Assembly (NCBI RefSeq): GCF_000364605.1
Contig: NZ_KB822586.1
Location: forward strand, 1-64,000
Origin: Nocardioides sp. Iso805N
GTDB taxonomy: Bacteria; Actinomycetota; Actinomycetes; Propionibacteriales; Nocardioidaceae
DNA: 64,000 nucleotides
Reading direction: 5' to 3'
Shown: positions 1 through 7,448 of the stretch, in pieces
Layout of the letters: every line of letters starts with the position of its first letter
Position numbering within the stretch: position 1 is the first letter of the stretch
Notes under the pieces: generated by a model
Database searches by the model: none
Told to the model about the DNA's origin: nothing
What the model saw: only the letters and a program-made list of their open reading frames with translations
Translations under genes and position numbers: made by a program

Positions 1-202
1 CGTCACGTGCGCCGATCTCCTCGGCCACGTCCTGGGCGCTGGCGATAACCCGTAGTTCGAGCTCTTCGAGACGGGCCCGGAGCCGCCGCAGGTCGAGGAT
101 GGTGGCGGCTTTGTCGGTGGTGGAGAGGAAGATCGGATTCGCATCGACCGCCTGACTCAGGGCGGCATCGATCGCGACCACGGTGGTCTGGATCTGATGC
201 AT
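1..202 (-). CDS. 13E12-repeat/DUF222 protein, N-terminal fragment
   Basis: This is a partial gene that runs off the left edge; only the first 67 residues are present. It starts MHQIQTTVVAIDAAL, and an LRRLRARLEELELRV stretch follows near residues 40-55. That opening is typical of the DUF222/13E12 family, whose members usually carry a C-terminal HNH nuclease motif and occur in many copies in actinobacterial genomes. The HNH part would lie outside the window, so nuclease activity cannot be judged. A GTG two codons upstream is an alternative start. The family call rests on the general look of the N-terminus. The function of the family is not established. Confidence 0.6.
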   Translation of the reverse strand, partial: MHQIQTTVVAIDAALSQAVDANPIFLSTTDKAATILDLRRLRARLEELELRVIASAQDVAEEIGARD

Positions 203-534
203 GGTCACCACCCGAGAGAATCGCTTCGAACACGTATTCGAACGATATCAACTCAAATCAGCCAGCACAACCCTCTTCCGCGGACATGCCGCGCTAAATC
301 CTCGCCGTACCCGATCACACGCCTGGTGGCCCGACGCAACCGATACGAAGGCACCCAACCCAGCCAAGACACGCAACCACGCTGGGGCTGGCCTGCGCTT
401 CTCGTTTGTCTTCAGCCGCCCCGCGTACTGGGGGCGCCTCGACAAGCTCGGCGGGCGTTGCTCGGCGGGCGTTAGCGCCTCGACAAGCTCGGCGGGCGTG
501 ACCACTCAACCCGCAGAAACTGACCTCTCGACGG
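203..534. other. non-coding spacer with dispersed repeats
   Basis: This stretch of about 330 bases between the DUF222 gene and the histidine kinase has no convincing gene. The short reading frames in it have no family resemblance. Its right half is built from repeats, annotated separately. The left half (about 210-420) is less GC-rich at its start and probably holds the promoter of the leftward DUF222 gene. I can support nothing further in it. Confidence 0.6.
434..499. repeat. two direct copies of a 25-bp dispersed repeat
   Basis: Two identical 25-bp units lie at 434-458 and 475-499. Each begins GCGCCTCGACAAGCTCGG and ends CGGGCGT. The 15-bp core CCTCGACAAGCTCGG recurs on the opposite strand just after the dihydropyrimidinase stop codon (near 15480) and within rnpB (near 23136). 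No coding function is seen. It resembles the small palindromic or REP-like repeats common in GC-rich actinobacteria; that comparison is inference. Confidence 0.75.
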
Positions 535-540
535 TCATAC
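500..540. repeat. second dispersed repeat family, single copy
   Basis: ACCACTCAACCCGC is followed by AAACTGACCTCTCGACGG and runs up to the stop codon of the histidine kinase. The reverse complement matches, with a few changes, the array at 27901-28075, where CGCGGGTTGAGTGG and GTGACCTCTCGACGG also occur together. The element therefore sits directly downstream of a stop codon, as would be expected of a 3'-end repeat. Confidence 0.65.
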
Positions 541-1743
541 CGTGACCCCTCGGGCATGCGGGAACGTCGCGACGATGGCTGTGCCCCCGCCGCGTCGATC
601 GCGGATCTCCAGGGTGCCGCCGTGGTCGGCCATGATGCGGTGACAGGTCGCCAAGCCGATGCCAATCCCCGGTACGTCGGTGCGGTGCCTGGCCAGCGGG
701 AGCAGCACCTGATCCCGGAAGCGCGGGGGGATGCCGGATCCGTTGTCGGCGACCACGAGCTGGATGCCGAGCGGGGTGTCGCGGCTGGTCACCTCGACCT
801 CGGGGCGGACGCCGGCCTGGGTGTAGGTGAGTGCGTTCACCACCAGGTTCTGCAGGACGGCGCGGAGCTGGACCGGGTCTGCGTTGACGTCGACACCGGA
901 CCAACGGATCGTGCCGCGATCGGCCATCTCGCCGAGGTCCTGGACGACGGCCGACATCGCGTCGCCGATCGGCACCTGCCGCCGGTCGAGCGAGCCGCCG
1001 ATGCCGGCGTACTCGAGGAACTCCTCGATCATCGTCAGCATCCGCCGGCCGGAGGCGACGCAGCGTCGCAGGTAGTCCGAGGCGTCAGCGTCACCTGCCA
1101 CGGCGGGGAGCTCGGCCATCAGCTCGGCCCAGGCGAGGGTGGCGGTGAGCGGATTCTTCAGATCGTGGCTGACCTGCGAGGTGAAGGCGGCGAGGTGCCG
1201 TTGGGAACGCTCGAGCTCGGCGTTGATCCGAGCGAGCTCCTCGGTGCGGACGCTGAGCTCGAAGAGGTCGATCACCTGCCGCGCCAGGGTCGCGAGCATG
1301 CGGCGGCGTTGCACCACGGTGTTCTTCCGACGCTCCGCTCGCCGATCGGGGCGTGGGTCGGTGACGCTCAGCGTTCCGACCGGGATGCCCTGCGGGTCGC
1401 GCAGCAGGACGGCGGCATACATGTGCCCGTCGCCCAGGCGTACGTCGCGACAGGCCGCGGCGTACCGAGGGTCCTCCCGGACGTCCTCGAGGTAGACGTC
1501 CTCGCCGTCGGCGAGGGTGGCGGCGCTGAGCGGCGCGTCGGCGTCGCCGGCCTCCGGGATCGCGCCGTAGAGCACGATGGTCTGAGTCTTGCCTTCGTGG
1601 AAGAGGTCGATCCCGGCTATCGGCGCCTCGCACAGCTGTGCCGCAAGCTCGCACAGGGCGAGCAGGTCCTCCTCCGGGGGCCAGCAGTTCAGATAGGCGC
1701 CGGCCTTGCCGGGGGAGTCGCTCGGGTCCGCCGGGCTCCTCAC
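535..1743 (-). CDS. GAF-domain sensor histidine kinase
   Basis: 402 residues from the chosen GTG. Residues about 20-160 form a GAF-like sensor domain. They are followed by a coiled-coil linker (RTEELARINAELERSQRHL), the H box VSHDLKNPL with the phospho-accepting His at about 193, an N box (LQNLVVNALTYT), a G1 box (DNGSGIP) and a G2 box (GIGIGLA). No membrane segment is seen, so the kinase is probably cytoplasmic. No response regulator lies beside it. GTG is preferred because it overlaps the stop of a short leader ORF that has a good Shine-Dalgarno sequence. An in-frame ATG at 1788 is the alternative and has a poor ribosome site. The signal sensed is unknown. Confidence 0.85.
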   Translation of the reverse strand: MRSPADPSDSPGKAGAYLNCWPPEEDLLALCELAAQLCEAPIAGIDLFHEGKTQTIVLYGAIPEAGDADAPLSAATLADGEDVYLEDVREDPRYAAACRDVRLGDGHMYAAVLLRDPQGIPVGTLSVTDPRPDRRAERRKNTVVQRRRMLATLARQVIDLFELSVRTEELARINAELERSQRHLAAFTSQVSHDLKNPLTATLAWAELMAELPAVAGDADASDYLRRCVASGRRMLTMIEEFLEYAGIGGSLDRRQVPIGDAMSAVVQDLGEMADRGTIRWSGVDVNADPVQLRAVLQNLVVNALTYTQAGVRPEVEVTSRDTPLGIQLVVADNGSGIPPRFRDQVLLPLARHRTDVPGIGIGLATCHRIMADHGGTLEIRDRRGGGTAIVATFPHARGVTV

Positions 1744-1775
1744 GGAGTCCGGCCCGCATCCAGGAACAACATCAT
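1740..1775 (-). CDS. putative 11-residue leader peptide upstream of the histidine kinase
   Basis: ATG ATG TTG opens an 11-residue frame (MMLFLDAGRTP) preceded by GGGAGGACAGC, the strongest Shine-Dalgarno sequence in this region. Its TGA overlaps the GTG start of the histidine kinase (GTGA). This arrangement suggests that the kinase is translated by coupling to the small ORF. The peptide has no recognisable regulatory codons such as runs of one amino acid. Whether it is made is unproven. Confidence 0.4.
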   Translation of the reverse strand: MMLFLDAGRTP

Positions 1776-1954
1776 GCTGTCCTCCCATCGCGTCGGCAAG
1801 ATCCGGCGTCGTACCAAGGTAACGACCGGATGCCTCGGAAGTTCTGCGTTCCGGATGTTCAACTGCACGCATGCTTGCACGGAACAAGGACGATCGCGGG
1901 AAGGTTGCACCTGTGAGCGCCGGCGACGGGCCTGCGTCAGTCGAGGAGACAGTG

Positions 1955-2317
1955 ATGGCGACATCGACCCTGGGGTCCGAAAACTTCGAGCAGACGGTCA
2001 TCGAGAACGAGATCGTGCTGGTCGACTTCTGGGCGTCGTGGTGCGGCCCGTGCCGGATGTTCGCGCCGATCTTCGAGCAGGCCTCGACGGAGAACCCGCA
2101 GATCGTGTTCGGCAAGGTCGACACCGAGGCCGAGCAGGATCTCGCCGCGGCGGCGCAGATCACCTCGATCCCGACACTGATGGCCTTCAAGAAGGGCAAG
2201 CTGGTCTTCTCCCAGCCCGGCGCGCTCCCGGCGGAGGCGCTGAAGCAGGTGATCGACGCTGTGGTCGAGTTCGACGTCGACGCTGCTGTCGCAGCGGCTG
2301 AGGAGCAGGGCGACTGA
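1955..2317 (+). CDS. trxA: thioredoxin
   Basis: 120 residues with the active site WASWCGPCR (redox cysteines 30 and 33), the following cis-proline region (SIPTLMAFKKGK) and the normal length for a thioredoxin. It is a cytoplasmic dithiol-disulfide exchange protein. The ATG at 1955 is chosen because GAGGAG lies about nine bases upstream and the protein then begins at the expected beta strand; upstream in-frame codons lack family resemblance. It is transcribed away from the histidine kinase. It may be one of several thioredoxins in the genome, so the symbol is generic. Confidence 0.93.
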   Translation: MATSTLGSENFEQTVIENEIVLVDFWASWCGPCRMFAPIFEQASTENPQIVFGKVDTEAEQDLAAAAQITSIPTLMAFKKGKLVFSQPGALPAEALKQVIDAVVEFDVDAAVAAAEEQGD

Positions 2318-2410
2318 CGCCTGCTGGATCCCAGCGGCGGTTCACACACTCGTTACCTACCGCGACGTCCCCTGAAACCCGGCGTCGGTGTCATAGTCGT
2401 GACCCGTCCA

Positions 2411-2522
2411 GGTGGCGGGGCGCCCCTAGGGTTCCGCTGCTTCGGCAGGCCTGGTCCGAGAGGGGCAGGCGAGGCGACGAAGGCGACGCAGCGCTCCACG
2501 GCGGGAGAAAAGCCCGGGAGGC
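2411..2522 (+). ncRNA. guanidine-I (ykkC) riboswitch aptamer
   Basis: The conserved blocks of the ykkC subtype-1 aptamer appear in order: CTAGGGTTCCG at 2426-2436, a small GCTTCGGC hairpin, GGTCCGAGAGG at 2453-2463, a long variable arm, ACGGCGGGAGAAAAGCCCGGGAG at its 3' part. These blocks are characteristic of the guanidine class. The downstream permease, DUF1989, carboxylase and allophanate hydrolase genes are the known guanidine-degradation context, which argues against the ppGpp and PRPP variants of ykkC. CCCGGG near 2513 can alternatively pair with CCCGGG at about 2530, giving a plausible switch ahead of the ribosome site GGAGG at 2561. The folding is inferred by eye. Confidence 0.9.
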
Positions 2523-2570
2523 CGACAGGCCCGGGCCGCCGTGCGTTCGGGCACTCCCCACGGAGGCACC

Positions 2571-4115
2571 ATGTCCGGACACCACGACAAGGTCAGCGCC
2601 GCTGACCTGTCCACCTTCGGCTACACCCCACAGCTGACCCGCCGGGTCGGCCCCTACGCGTCGTTCGCGGCCGGCTTCTCGTTCGTCTCGATCATGACGA
2701 CGGTCTTCCAGCTCTTCGGGCTGGGCTTCTCCTTCGGCGGCACCGCGTTCTTCTGGACCTGGCCGGTGGTCTTCGCCGGTCAGCTCATGGTGGCGCTCTG
2801 CTTCGCCGAGCTCGCCGCGCGCTACCCGCTCTCCGGTGCGGTCTTCCAGTGGTCACGACGCCTGGGCGGCGCGACGGTCGGCTGGTTCGCCGGCTGGACG
2901 ATGGTGATCGCCCAGATCATCACCCTCGCCGCCGCGGCGATCGCGCTGCAGGTGGTGCTCCCCACCGTCTGGAGCGGCTTCCAGCTGGTCGGGTCCGACA
3001 CGGCGGTGGCCAGCAAGGACGGTGCCGCGAACGCGGTCGTCCTGGGCGTCATCCTGCTGACCCTCACGACGTTGCTCAACGCGCTCTCGGTGCGCATCAC
3101 CGCCGTCGTCAACAGCGTCGGCGTCACCTGCGAGCTGATCGGGATCGTGCTGCTGGTGATCCTCCTGCTCGTGCACCACGAGCGCGGTCCGTCGGTGGTG
3201 CTGCACCACACCGGCCTGGACAGCTCGACCGGTTACGCGATCCCGCTGCTCGTCTCCTCACTGATGGCGGCCTACGTGCTGGTCGGGTTCGACAGCGCCG
3301 GCGAGCTCGCCGAGGAGACCCACCGGCCGCGGGCCACCACGCCGCGGACGATCGTGCGGGCCGTAGTCATCTCAGGTGTCGCAGGTGCGTTCGTGATCGT
3401 GGCGGCCCTGATGGCCGCGCCGAGTCTGACCGACGGCAACCTCGGCCTCTACGGCCTGCCCTACGTGCTGACGACCCAGCTCGGCACCTTCTGGGGCAAG
3501 CTGCTGCTCATCGACGTCGCGTTCGCGGTCAGCGTCTGCACGCTGGCGATCCAGACCGCCGCGGCCCGGATGATCTTCTCGATGGCCCGCGACCAGGTGC
3601 TTCCAGGATCCACCCAGCTCGCGCGCGTCTCGCCGCGGTTCGGTACGCCGCTGCTGGCCACGGTCATCCCGGGCGTCGGCGCGGCACTGTTCCTGGTGGT
3701 CAACATCGGCAACGCCAGTCTGTTCCTCGCGCTCACCAGCGTCTGCATCATGCTCCTCTACATCGCCTACCTGATGGTGACAGTGCCGATGCTCAACGCG
3801 CGGCTGCGCGGCCGCTTCCCGACCCCGGGCCTCGACGAGGACGGCAAGCCGCTCTTCAGCCTCGGCAGGACCGGCACGGTCGTCAACGCGATCGCGGTCG
3901 TCTTCCAGCTCCTGATGGCGATCAACCTCGGCCTGCCGCGGGCCGAGGTCTACGACCCGACCGGCTCGGGCTGGGTGGTGCACTACCTGCCGATCGTGGT
4001 GCTGGTGCTGACCTACGGGATCGGCTACCTCGCCTACCGCAGCAAGCGGGCGACGTACCGGCGCGCCTGCGGGCTCTCGCTCGCGGACGGTCTCGGCGAG
4101 GGAGAGCCGGCATGA
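2571..4115 (+). CDS. APC-family permease, probable guanidine-operon transporter
   Basis: 514 residues, strongly hydrophobic, with about 12 membrane segments. It has typical amino acid-polyamine-organocation features: an N-terminal GYTPQLTRRVG followed by helix 1, and a GFDSAGELAEET segment. ATG at 2571 has CGGAGG six bases upstream; it is the first gene after the guanidine riboswitch. It overlaps the next gene by ATGA. Family knowledge: APC permeases are the usual transporters in guanidine carboxylase operons. Substrate (guanidine or a guanidine-yielding compound) is inferred from context only. Expression should rise with guanidine. Confidence 0.88.
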   Translation: MSGHHDKVSAADLSTFGYTPQLTRRVGPYASFAAGFSFVSIMTTVFQLFGLGFSFGGTAFFWTWPVVFAGQLMVALCFAELAARYPLSGAVFQWSRRLGGATVGWFAGWTMVIAQIITLAAAAIALQVVLPTVWSGFQLVGSDTAVASKDGAANAVVLGVILLTLTTLLNALSVRITAVVNSVGVTCELIGIVLLVILLLVHHERGPSVVLHHTGLDSSTGYAIPLLVSSLMAAYVLVGFDSAGELAEETHRPRATTPRTIVRAVVISGVAGAFVIVAALMAAPSLTDGNLGLYGLPYVLTTQLGTFWGKLLLIDVAFAVSVCTLAIQTAAARMIFSMARDQVLPGSTQLARVSPRFGTPLLATVIPGVGAALFLVVNIGNASLFLALTSVCIMLLYIAYLMVTVPMLNARLRGRFPTPGLDEDGKPLFSLGRTGTVVNAIAVVFQLLMAINLGLPRAEVYDPTGSGWVVHYLPIVVLVLTYGIGYLAYRSKRATYRRACGLSLADGLGEGEPA

Positions 4116-4816
4116 GCCTCTACCTCCACGACATGCCCGGTGGGGCCGCCTGGTCAGCACCCGTTTCGGCGGGCAGGCTGGTCACCCTCACAGCCCTCGG
4201 CGACCGTGCCAACTGCAGCATGCTGCTGCTCAACGCCGACCGGGTCGACCGGCTCAACATCCCCGACACGCTCAAGGCGCAGATGTCGGCCCGGATCACC
4301 GCGCCGATGGTGCTGATGTCCGACCGTGGGCTCGCACTGGCATCGGTGGTCGCCTCGAGTCTCGACTGGCACGACTGCCTGACCGGGTTCGGCTCCGAGG
4401 CCCACCTGGAGCGCTTCGGCGCCACGTCGTACGCCGCCGATCGCAACGACTGGCGGCGCAGCGCCCGGACCGGACTCGTCAGCGAGCTGACCAAGCACGG
4501 CCTCGACGAACGCGACCTGCACGCTCCGGTCAACTTCTTCACCAAGGTGGCGATCGCCGGCGACGCCCGTGCCTCGATGACGTTCGTCCCAGGCCACGCC
4601 CGCGCCGGGGACAGCGTCACACTGCGGACCGAGCACGACGTACTGCTGGTGCTGTGCACGGCGCCGCACCCGCTCGATCCAGGGGAGTACGCCCCCTCGG
4701 CGGTGCAGGTGTCGGTCGAGGTCGCCGCGACCGTCGCCCAGGACACCGATCCGTCGTGGAACTGGCGAGAGGAGAGCGCCCGCGCGCTCGAGATGAGCAG
4801 GAGGGTGCTGGCATGA
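4112..4816 (+). CDS. DUF1989 urea carboxylase-associated family 2; probable carboxyguanidine deiminase subunit
   Basis: 234 residues of the DUF1989 fold. It resembles the longer of the two urea carboxylase-associated families; segments such as WHDCLTGFGSEAHLERFG and LHAPVNFFTKV are characteristic. In the guanidine pathway, two DUF1989 proteins together remove the imino group of carboxyguanidine as ammonia and give allophanate. It overlaps the permease (ATGA) and its own stop overlaps the start of the second subunit, so all are co-translated. Which of CgdA/CgdB this is cannot be settled here. The activity is inferred from family and operon. Confidence 0.88.
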   Translation: MSLYLHDMPGGAAWSAPVSAGRLVTLTALGDRANCSMLLLNADRVDRLNIPDTLKAQMSARITAPMVLMSDRGLALASVVASSLDWHDCLTGFGSEAHLERFGATSYAADRNDWRRSARTGLVSELTKHGLDERDLHAPVNFFTKVAIAGDARASMTFVPGHARAGDSVTLRTEHDVLLVLCTAPHPLDPGEYAPSAVQVSVEVAATVAQDTDPSWNWREESARALEMSRRVLA

Positions 4817-5445
4817 CCGTGACCGAGATTCCCACCACCACGGCCGCGACGCTCGACCTCACGGTGGAGGCGGGCGATGGCGCTCTGGTCCGGGTGCCAG
4901 CCGGCGGGCGATTGCGCATCGTGGACCTGCACGGCAACCAGGCAGCCGACACGCTGCTCTTCGACGCCGCCGACGTGCGCAACAAGTACTCCGCGTTCGA
5001 CACGATCCGGGAGCAGGGCGCCGTCTTCCTCACCACCGGCTCGCGGCTGCTCTCGACCCGGCTGGACGAGCTGGCGGTGATCACCGAGGACACGGTGGGC
5101 CGGCACGACACCATCGGCGGCGCCTGCGCGCAGGAGTCCAACGTCATCCGGTACGGCGAGCACACCCGACACCAGCACGCGTGCCGGCAGACGTTCCTCG
5201 CCTACGGGGCGGGCGCCGGCATCGGACCGCGCGAGATGGGCCACAACATCAACTTCTTCATGAACGTGCCGGTCTCGGCGGAGGGCGATCTGCACTTCGA
5301 CGACGGCCTCTCCGCACCGGGGAAGTACGTGGAGCTCACCGCCTCACGCGAGATCTGGGTGCTGCTCTCGAACTGCCCGCAGCTCAACAACCCGTGCAAC
5401 GGCTGGGACCCGACGCCCGTGCAGCTGCTGGGCTGGTGGTCGTGA
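4813..5445 (+). CDS. DUF1989 urea carboxylase-associated family 1; probable carboxyguanidine deiminase subunit
   Basis: 210 residues, the shorter DUF1989 partner. Conserved features visible include DLHGNQAADTLLF near residue 38, GACAQESN near 103, HACRQTFLA near 120, GHNINFFMNVP near 143 and a C-terminal NNPCNGWDPTP. The cysteines and histidines in these motifs are candidate metal or catalytic ligands. It starts at an ATG overlapping the previous stop by ATGA. It acts together with the preceding gene product to convert carboxyguanidine to allophanate; this is established for the pair in guanidine operons and inferred here. Confidence 0.9.
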   Translation: MTVTEIPTTTAATLDLTVEAGDGALVRVPAGGRLRIVDLHGNQAADTLLFDAADVRNKYSAFDTIREQGAVFLTTGSRLLSTRLDELAVITEDTVGRHDTIGGACAQESNVIRYGEHTRHQHACRQTFLAYGAGAGIGPREMGHNINFFMNVPVSAEGDLHFDDGLSAPGKYVELTASREIWVLLSNCPQLNNPCNGWDPTPVQLLGWWS

Positions 5446-7448
5446 TGGCTGCGCTGGTAGTCCTCGACGCGGGCGTCCAGACGACGGTGCAGGACGCGGA
5501 GGGCCGTCCGGGCTACTGGTCGGTCGGCGTCCCGCCGTCCGGCGCCTACGACCAGCTCAGCTTCACCCTCGTCAACACCGCCGTGGGCAACGGGCACCTG
5601 GCCGCCGGGCTGGAGTGCGTCGTACGGGGCCCGGTGATCCGGCTGGAGGCCGACCGGCTGGTCTGCGTGGGCGGCGGCGCGCACGAGGCCACCGTGGACG
5701 GGCGGCCGCTGCCGGTCGGCGAGGTACGCCGCGTCCGGGCCGGCCAGGTCCTCGACGTGGGCCCGATCGCCGGCGCCGGGATGCGCGGCTACGTCGCCGT
5801 CCGCGGTGGGATCGACGTGCCGCGGGTGCTGGGCAGCCGCGCCACCTTCATCCTCGGGGGCTTCGGCGGCCTCGAGGGTCGTCCCCTGCAGGACGGGGAC
5901 CTCCTGCCTCTGGGCGGCGAGGAGAACCTGCTGGCGCCGGTGGACGTGGCCGAGCTGCTGCCGCCGATGGATCACGTGTGGACGCTGCGCGTGATCGCGG
6001 GGCCGCACGGCGCGCCGGAGTACCTCACCGCTCCAGGCCTCGAGGAGCTGTTCGGCACCACCTGGCAGGTCGACCACCGCGCCGACCGCACCGGCATCCG
6101 TCTGGTCGGGCCGACGCCCCAGTGGTCACGCACCGACGGCGGTGAGGCGGGGCTGCACCCCTCCAACCTGCACGACTCCGCCTACCCGGTCGGCGGCATC
6201 ATGCTGTCGGGAGACACGCCCGTGATCGTCGGCAAGGACGGTCCCTCGCTCGGCGGCTTCGTCGTGCCGGCCGTGGTGATCGGCGCCGACCTGTGGATGC
6301 TCGGCCAGCTGCGTCCCGGTGACACGGTGCGGCTGCTCCCGGTCGTGCCGGAGGTCGCGGAGGAGGCGGTCGCCGTACGCCGCGACGCGCTTGAGGCACT
6401 GCGTCCCTGTGCCGGAGTGATGAAGCCGCGGCGCCGGCACCGGGCGATCCTCGCCGACCTGCCGGCCACCGGGACCGAGCGTCCGGCACCGCTGGCGGAC
6501 GAGCCAGCCGCGGGCAGCGCTCCGGCGTACACGATCCGACGTTCGGGGGATCGGCACCTGCTCGTCGAGGCCGGCTCGGCCGAGCTCGACCTGACGGTGC
6601 GGGTGTGGATCCACCTGCTCGCCCGTGCGTTGCGCGCCGAGGCGCCGACGGGCATGACGGAGGTGGTCGAGGGCGTGCGATCGCTGCTGGTGGCCGTCGA
6701 CGACGACCGGCTGGCACTCGCGGACCTGGCTGCGTGCCTCGTGCGGCTCACCGCAGATCTTGAGGACCCGGAGACGGTGGTGCTCCCCGTGCGGGAGGTG
6801 ACGCTGCCGATCGCCTTCGACCACCCGGAGGCACACGAGGCGATGCGGCGCTACGCGACATCGGTGCGACCAGATGCGCCGTGGTGTCCCGACAACGTGG
6901 AGTTCATCCGCCGGGTGAACGATCTCGACGCCCGTGACGAGGTCTTCGACGTGGTCTCGCGGGCGACGTACCTCGTCGTCGGGCTCGGGGACGTCTACCT
7001 CGGCGCACCGGTGGCCGTGCCGATCGATCCGCGCGACCGGCTGGTGACCACGAAGTACAACCCCGCGCGCACCTGGACGCCGCAGAACGCTGTCGGTATC
7101 GGCGGCATCTACCTGTGCGTCTACGGCATGGAGGGTCCCGGTGGCTACCAGTTGGTCGGCCGCACGGTCCCGGTGTGGCGCCTGATCGCCGAGCAGCCGG
7201 ATCGGGATCCGCAGCCGTGGCTGTTGCGGCAGTTCGACCGGATCCGCTTCGAACCGGTCCCGGCCGAGGAGCTCGCTCGGCTGCGGGCGGAGATCAAGGC
7301 GGGTCGGGCGGATCTCCGCACCCGGCCGGCGACCTTCTCGATCGCCGAGGTGCGCGCGATCGAGGACGAGGCGGCCGACCAGATCCGGTCCGTCCGGAGC
7401 AGGCGACGCGCGGCGTTCGACGCCGAGCGGGAGAGGTGGGTGTCATGA
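5445..7448 (+). CDS. guanidine/urea carboxylase, carboxyltransferase half only
   Basis: 667 residues made of a CT_A_B (KipA/AHS2) domain at about 1-330 and a CT_C_D (KipI/AHS1) domain at about 360-570. Urea-carboxylase-type signatures include TTKYNPARTWTP near 534 and YGMEGPGGYQLVGRT near 559. Full-length urea or guanidine carboxylases are about 1,200 residues, ordered biotin carboxylase, CT, biotin carrier. Here both outer domains are absent: no ATP-grasp region precedes the CT part, and the protein ends in the helical linker (AAFDAERERWVS) where the carrier should begin. It must therefore use a biotin carboxylase/carrier made elsewhere. 5-Oxoprolinase PxpBC is the alternative, but the motifs and neighbours favour guanidine. 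Confidence 0.9.
   Translation: MAALVVLDAGVQTTVQDAEGRPGYWSVGVPPSGAYDQLSFTLVNTAVGNGHLAAGLECVVRGPVIRLEADRLVCVGGGAHEATVDGRPLPVGEVRRVRAGQVLDVGPIAGAGMRGYVAVRGGIDVPRVLGSRATFILGGFGGLEGRPLQDGDLLPLGGEENLLAPVDVAELLPPMDHVWTLRVIAGPHGAPEYLTAPGLEELFGTTWQVDHRADRTGIRLVGPTPQWSRTDGGEAGLHPSNLHDSAYPVGGIMLSGDTPVIVGKDGPSLGGFVVPAVVIGADLWMLGQLRPGDTVRLLPVVPEVAEEAVAVRRDALEALRPCAGVMKPRRRHRAILADLPATGTERPAPLADEPAAGSAPAYTIRRSGDRHLLVEAGSAELDLTVRVWIHLLARALRAEAPTGMTEVVEGVRSLLVAVDDDRLALADLAACLVRLTADLEDPETVVLPVREVTLPIAFDHPEAHEAMRRYATSVRPDAPWCPDNVEFIRRVNDLDARDEVFDVVSRATYLVVGLGDVYLGAPVAVPIDPRDRLVTTKYNPARTWTPQNAVGIGGIYLCVYGMEGPGGYQLVGRTVPVWRLIAEQPDRDPQPWLLRQFDRIRFEPVPAEELARLRAEIKAGRADLRTRPATFSIAEVRAIEDEAADQIRSVRSRRRAAFDAERERWVS

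Noticed and set aside
556..2301. Long plus-strand frame opposite the histidine kinase
   Set aside because: It is the antisense shadow of a gene with complete kinase motifs. Its own translation is low-complexity Arg/Val/Asp-rich and then overlaps thioredoxin in another frame.
5202..6077. Minus-strand frame opposite the carboxylase
   Set aside because: GC-rich codon bias leaves long antisense frames open. The product has no domain and the plus strand carries clear CT motifs.
5445..7448. 5-oxoprolinase PxpB-PxpC fusion
   Set aside because: The KipA/KipI-like domains fit, but there is no PxpA gene, and the TTKYNPARTW and GGYQLVGRT signatures plus DUF1989 and allophanate hydrolase neighbours indicate a urea/guanidine carboxylase.
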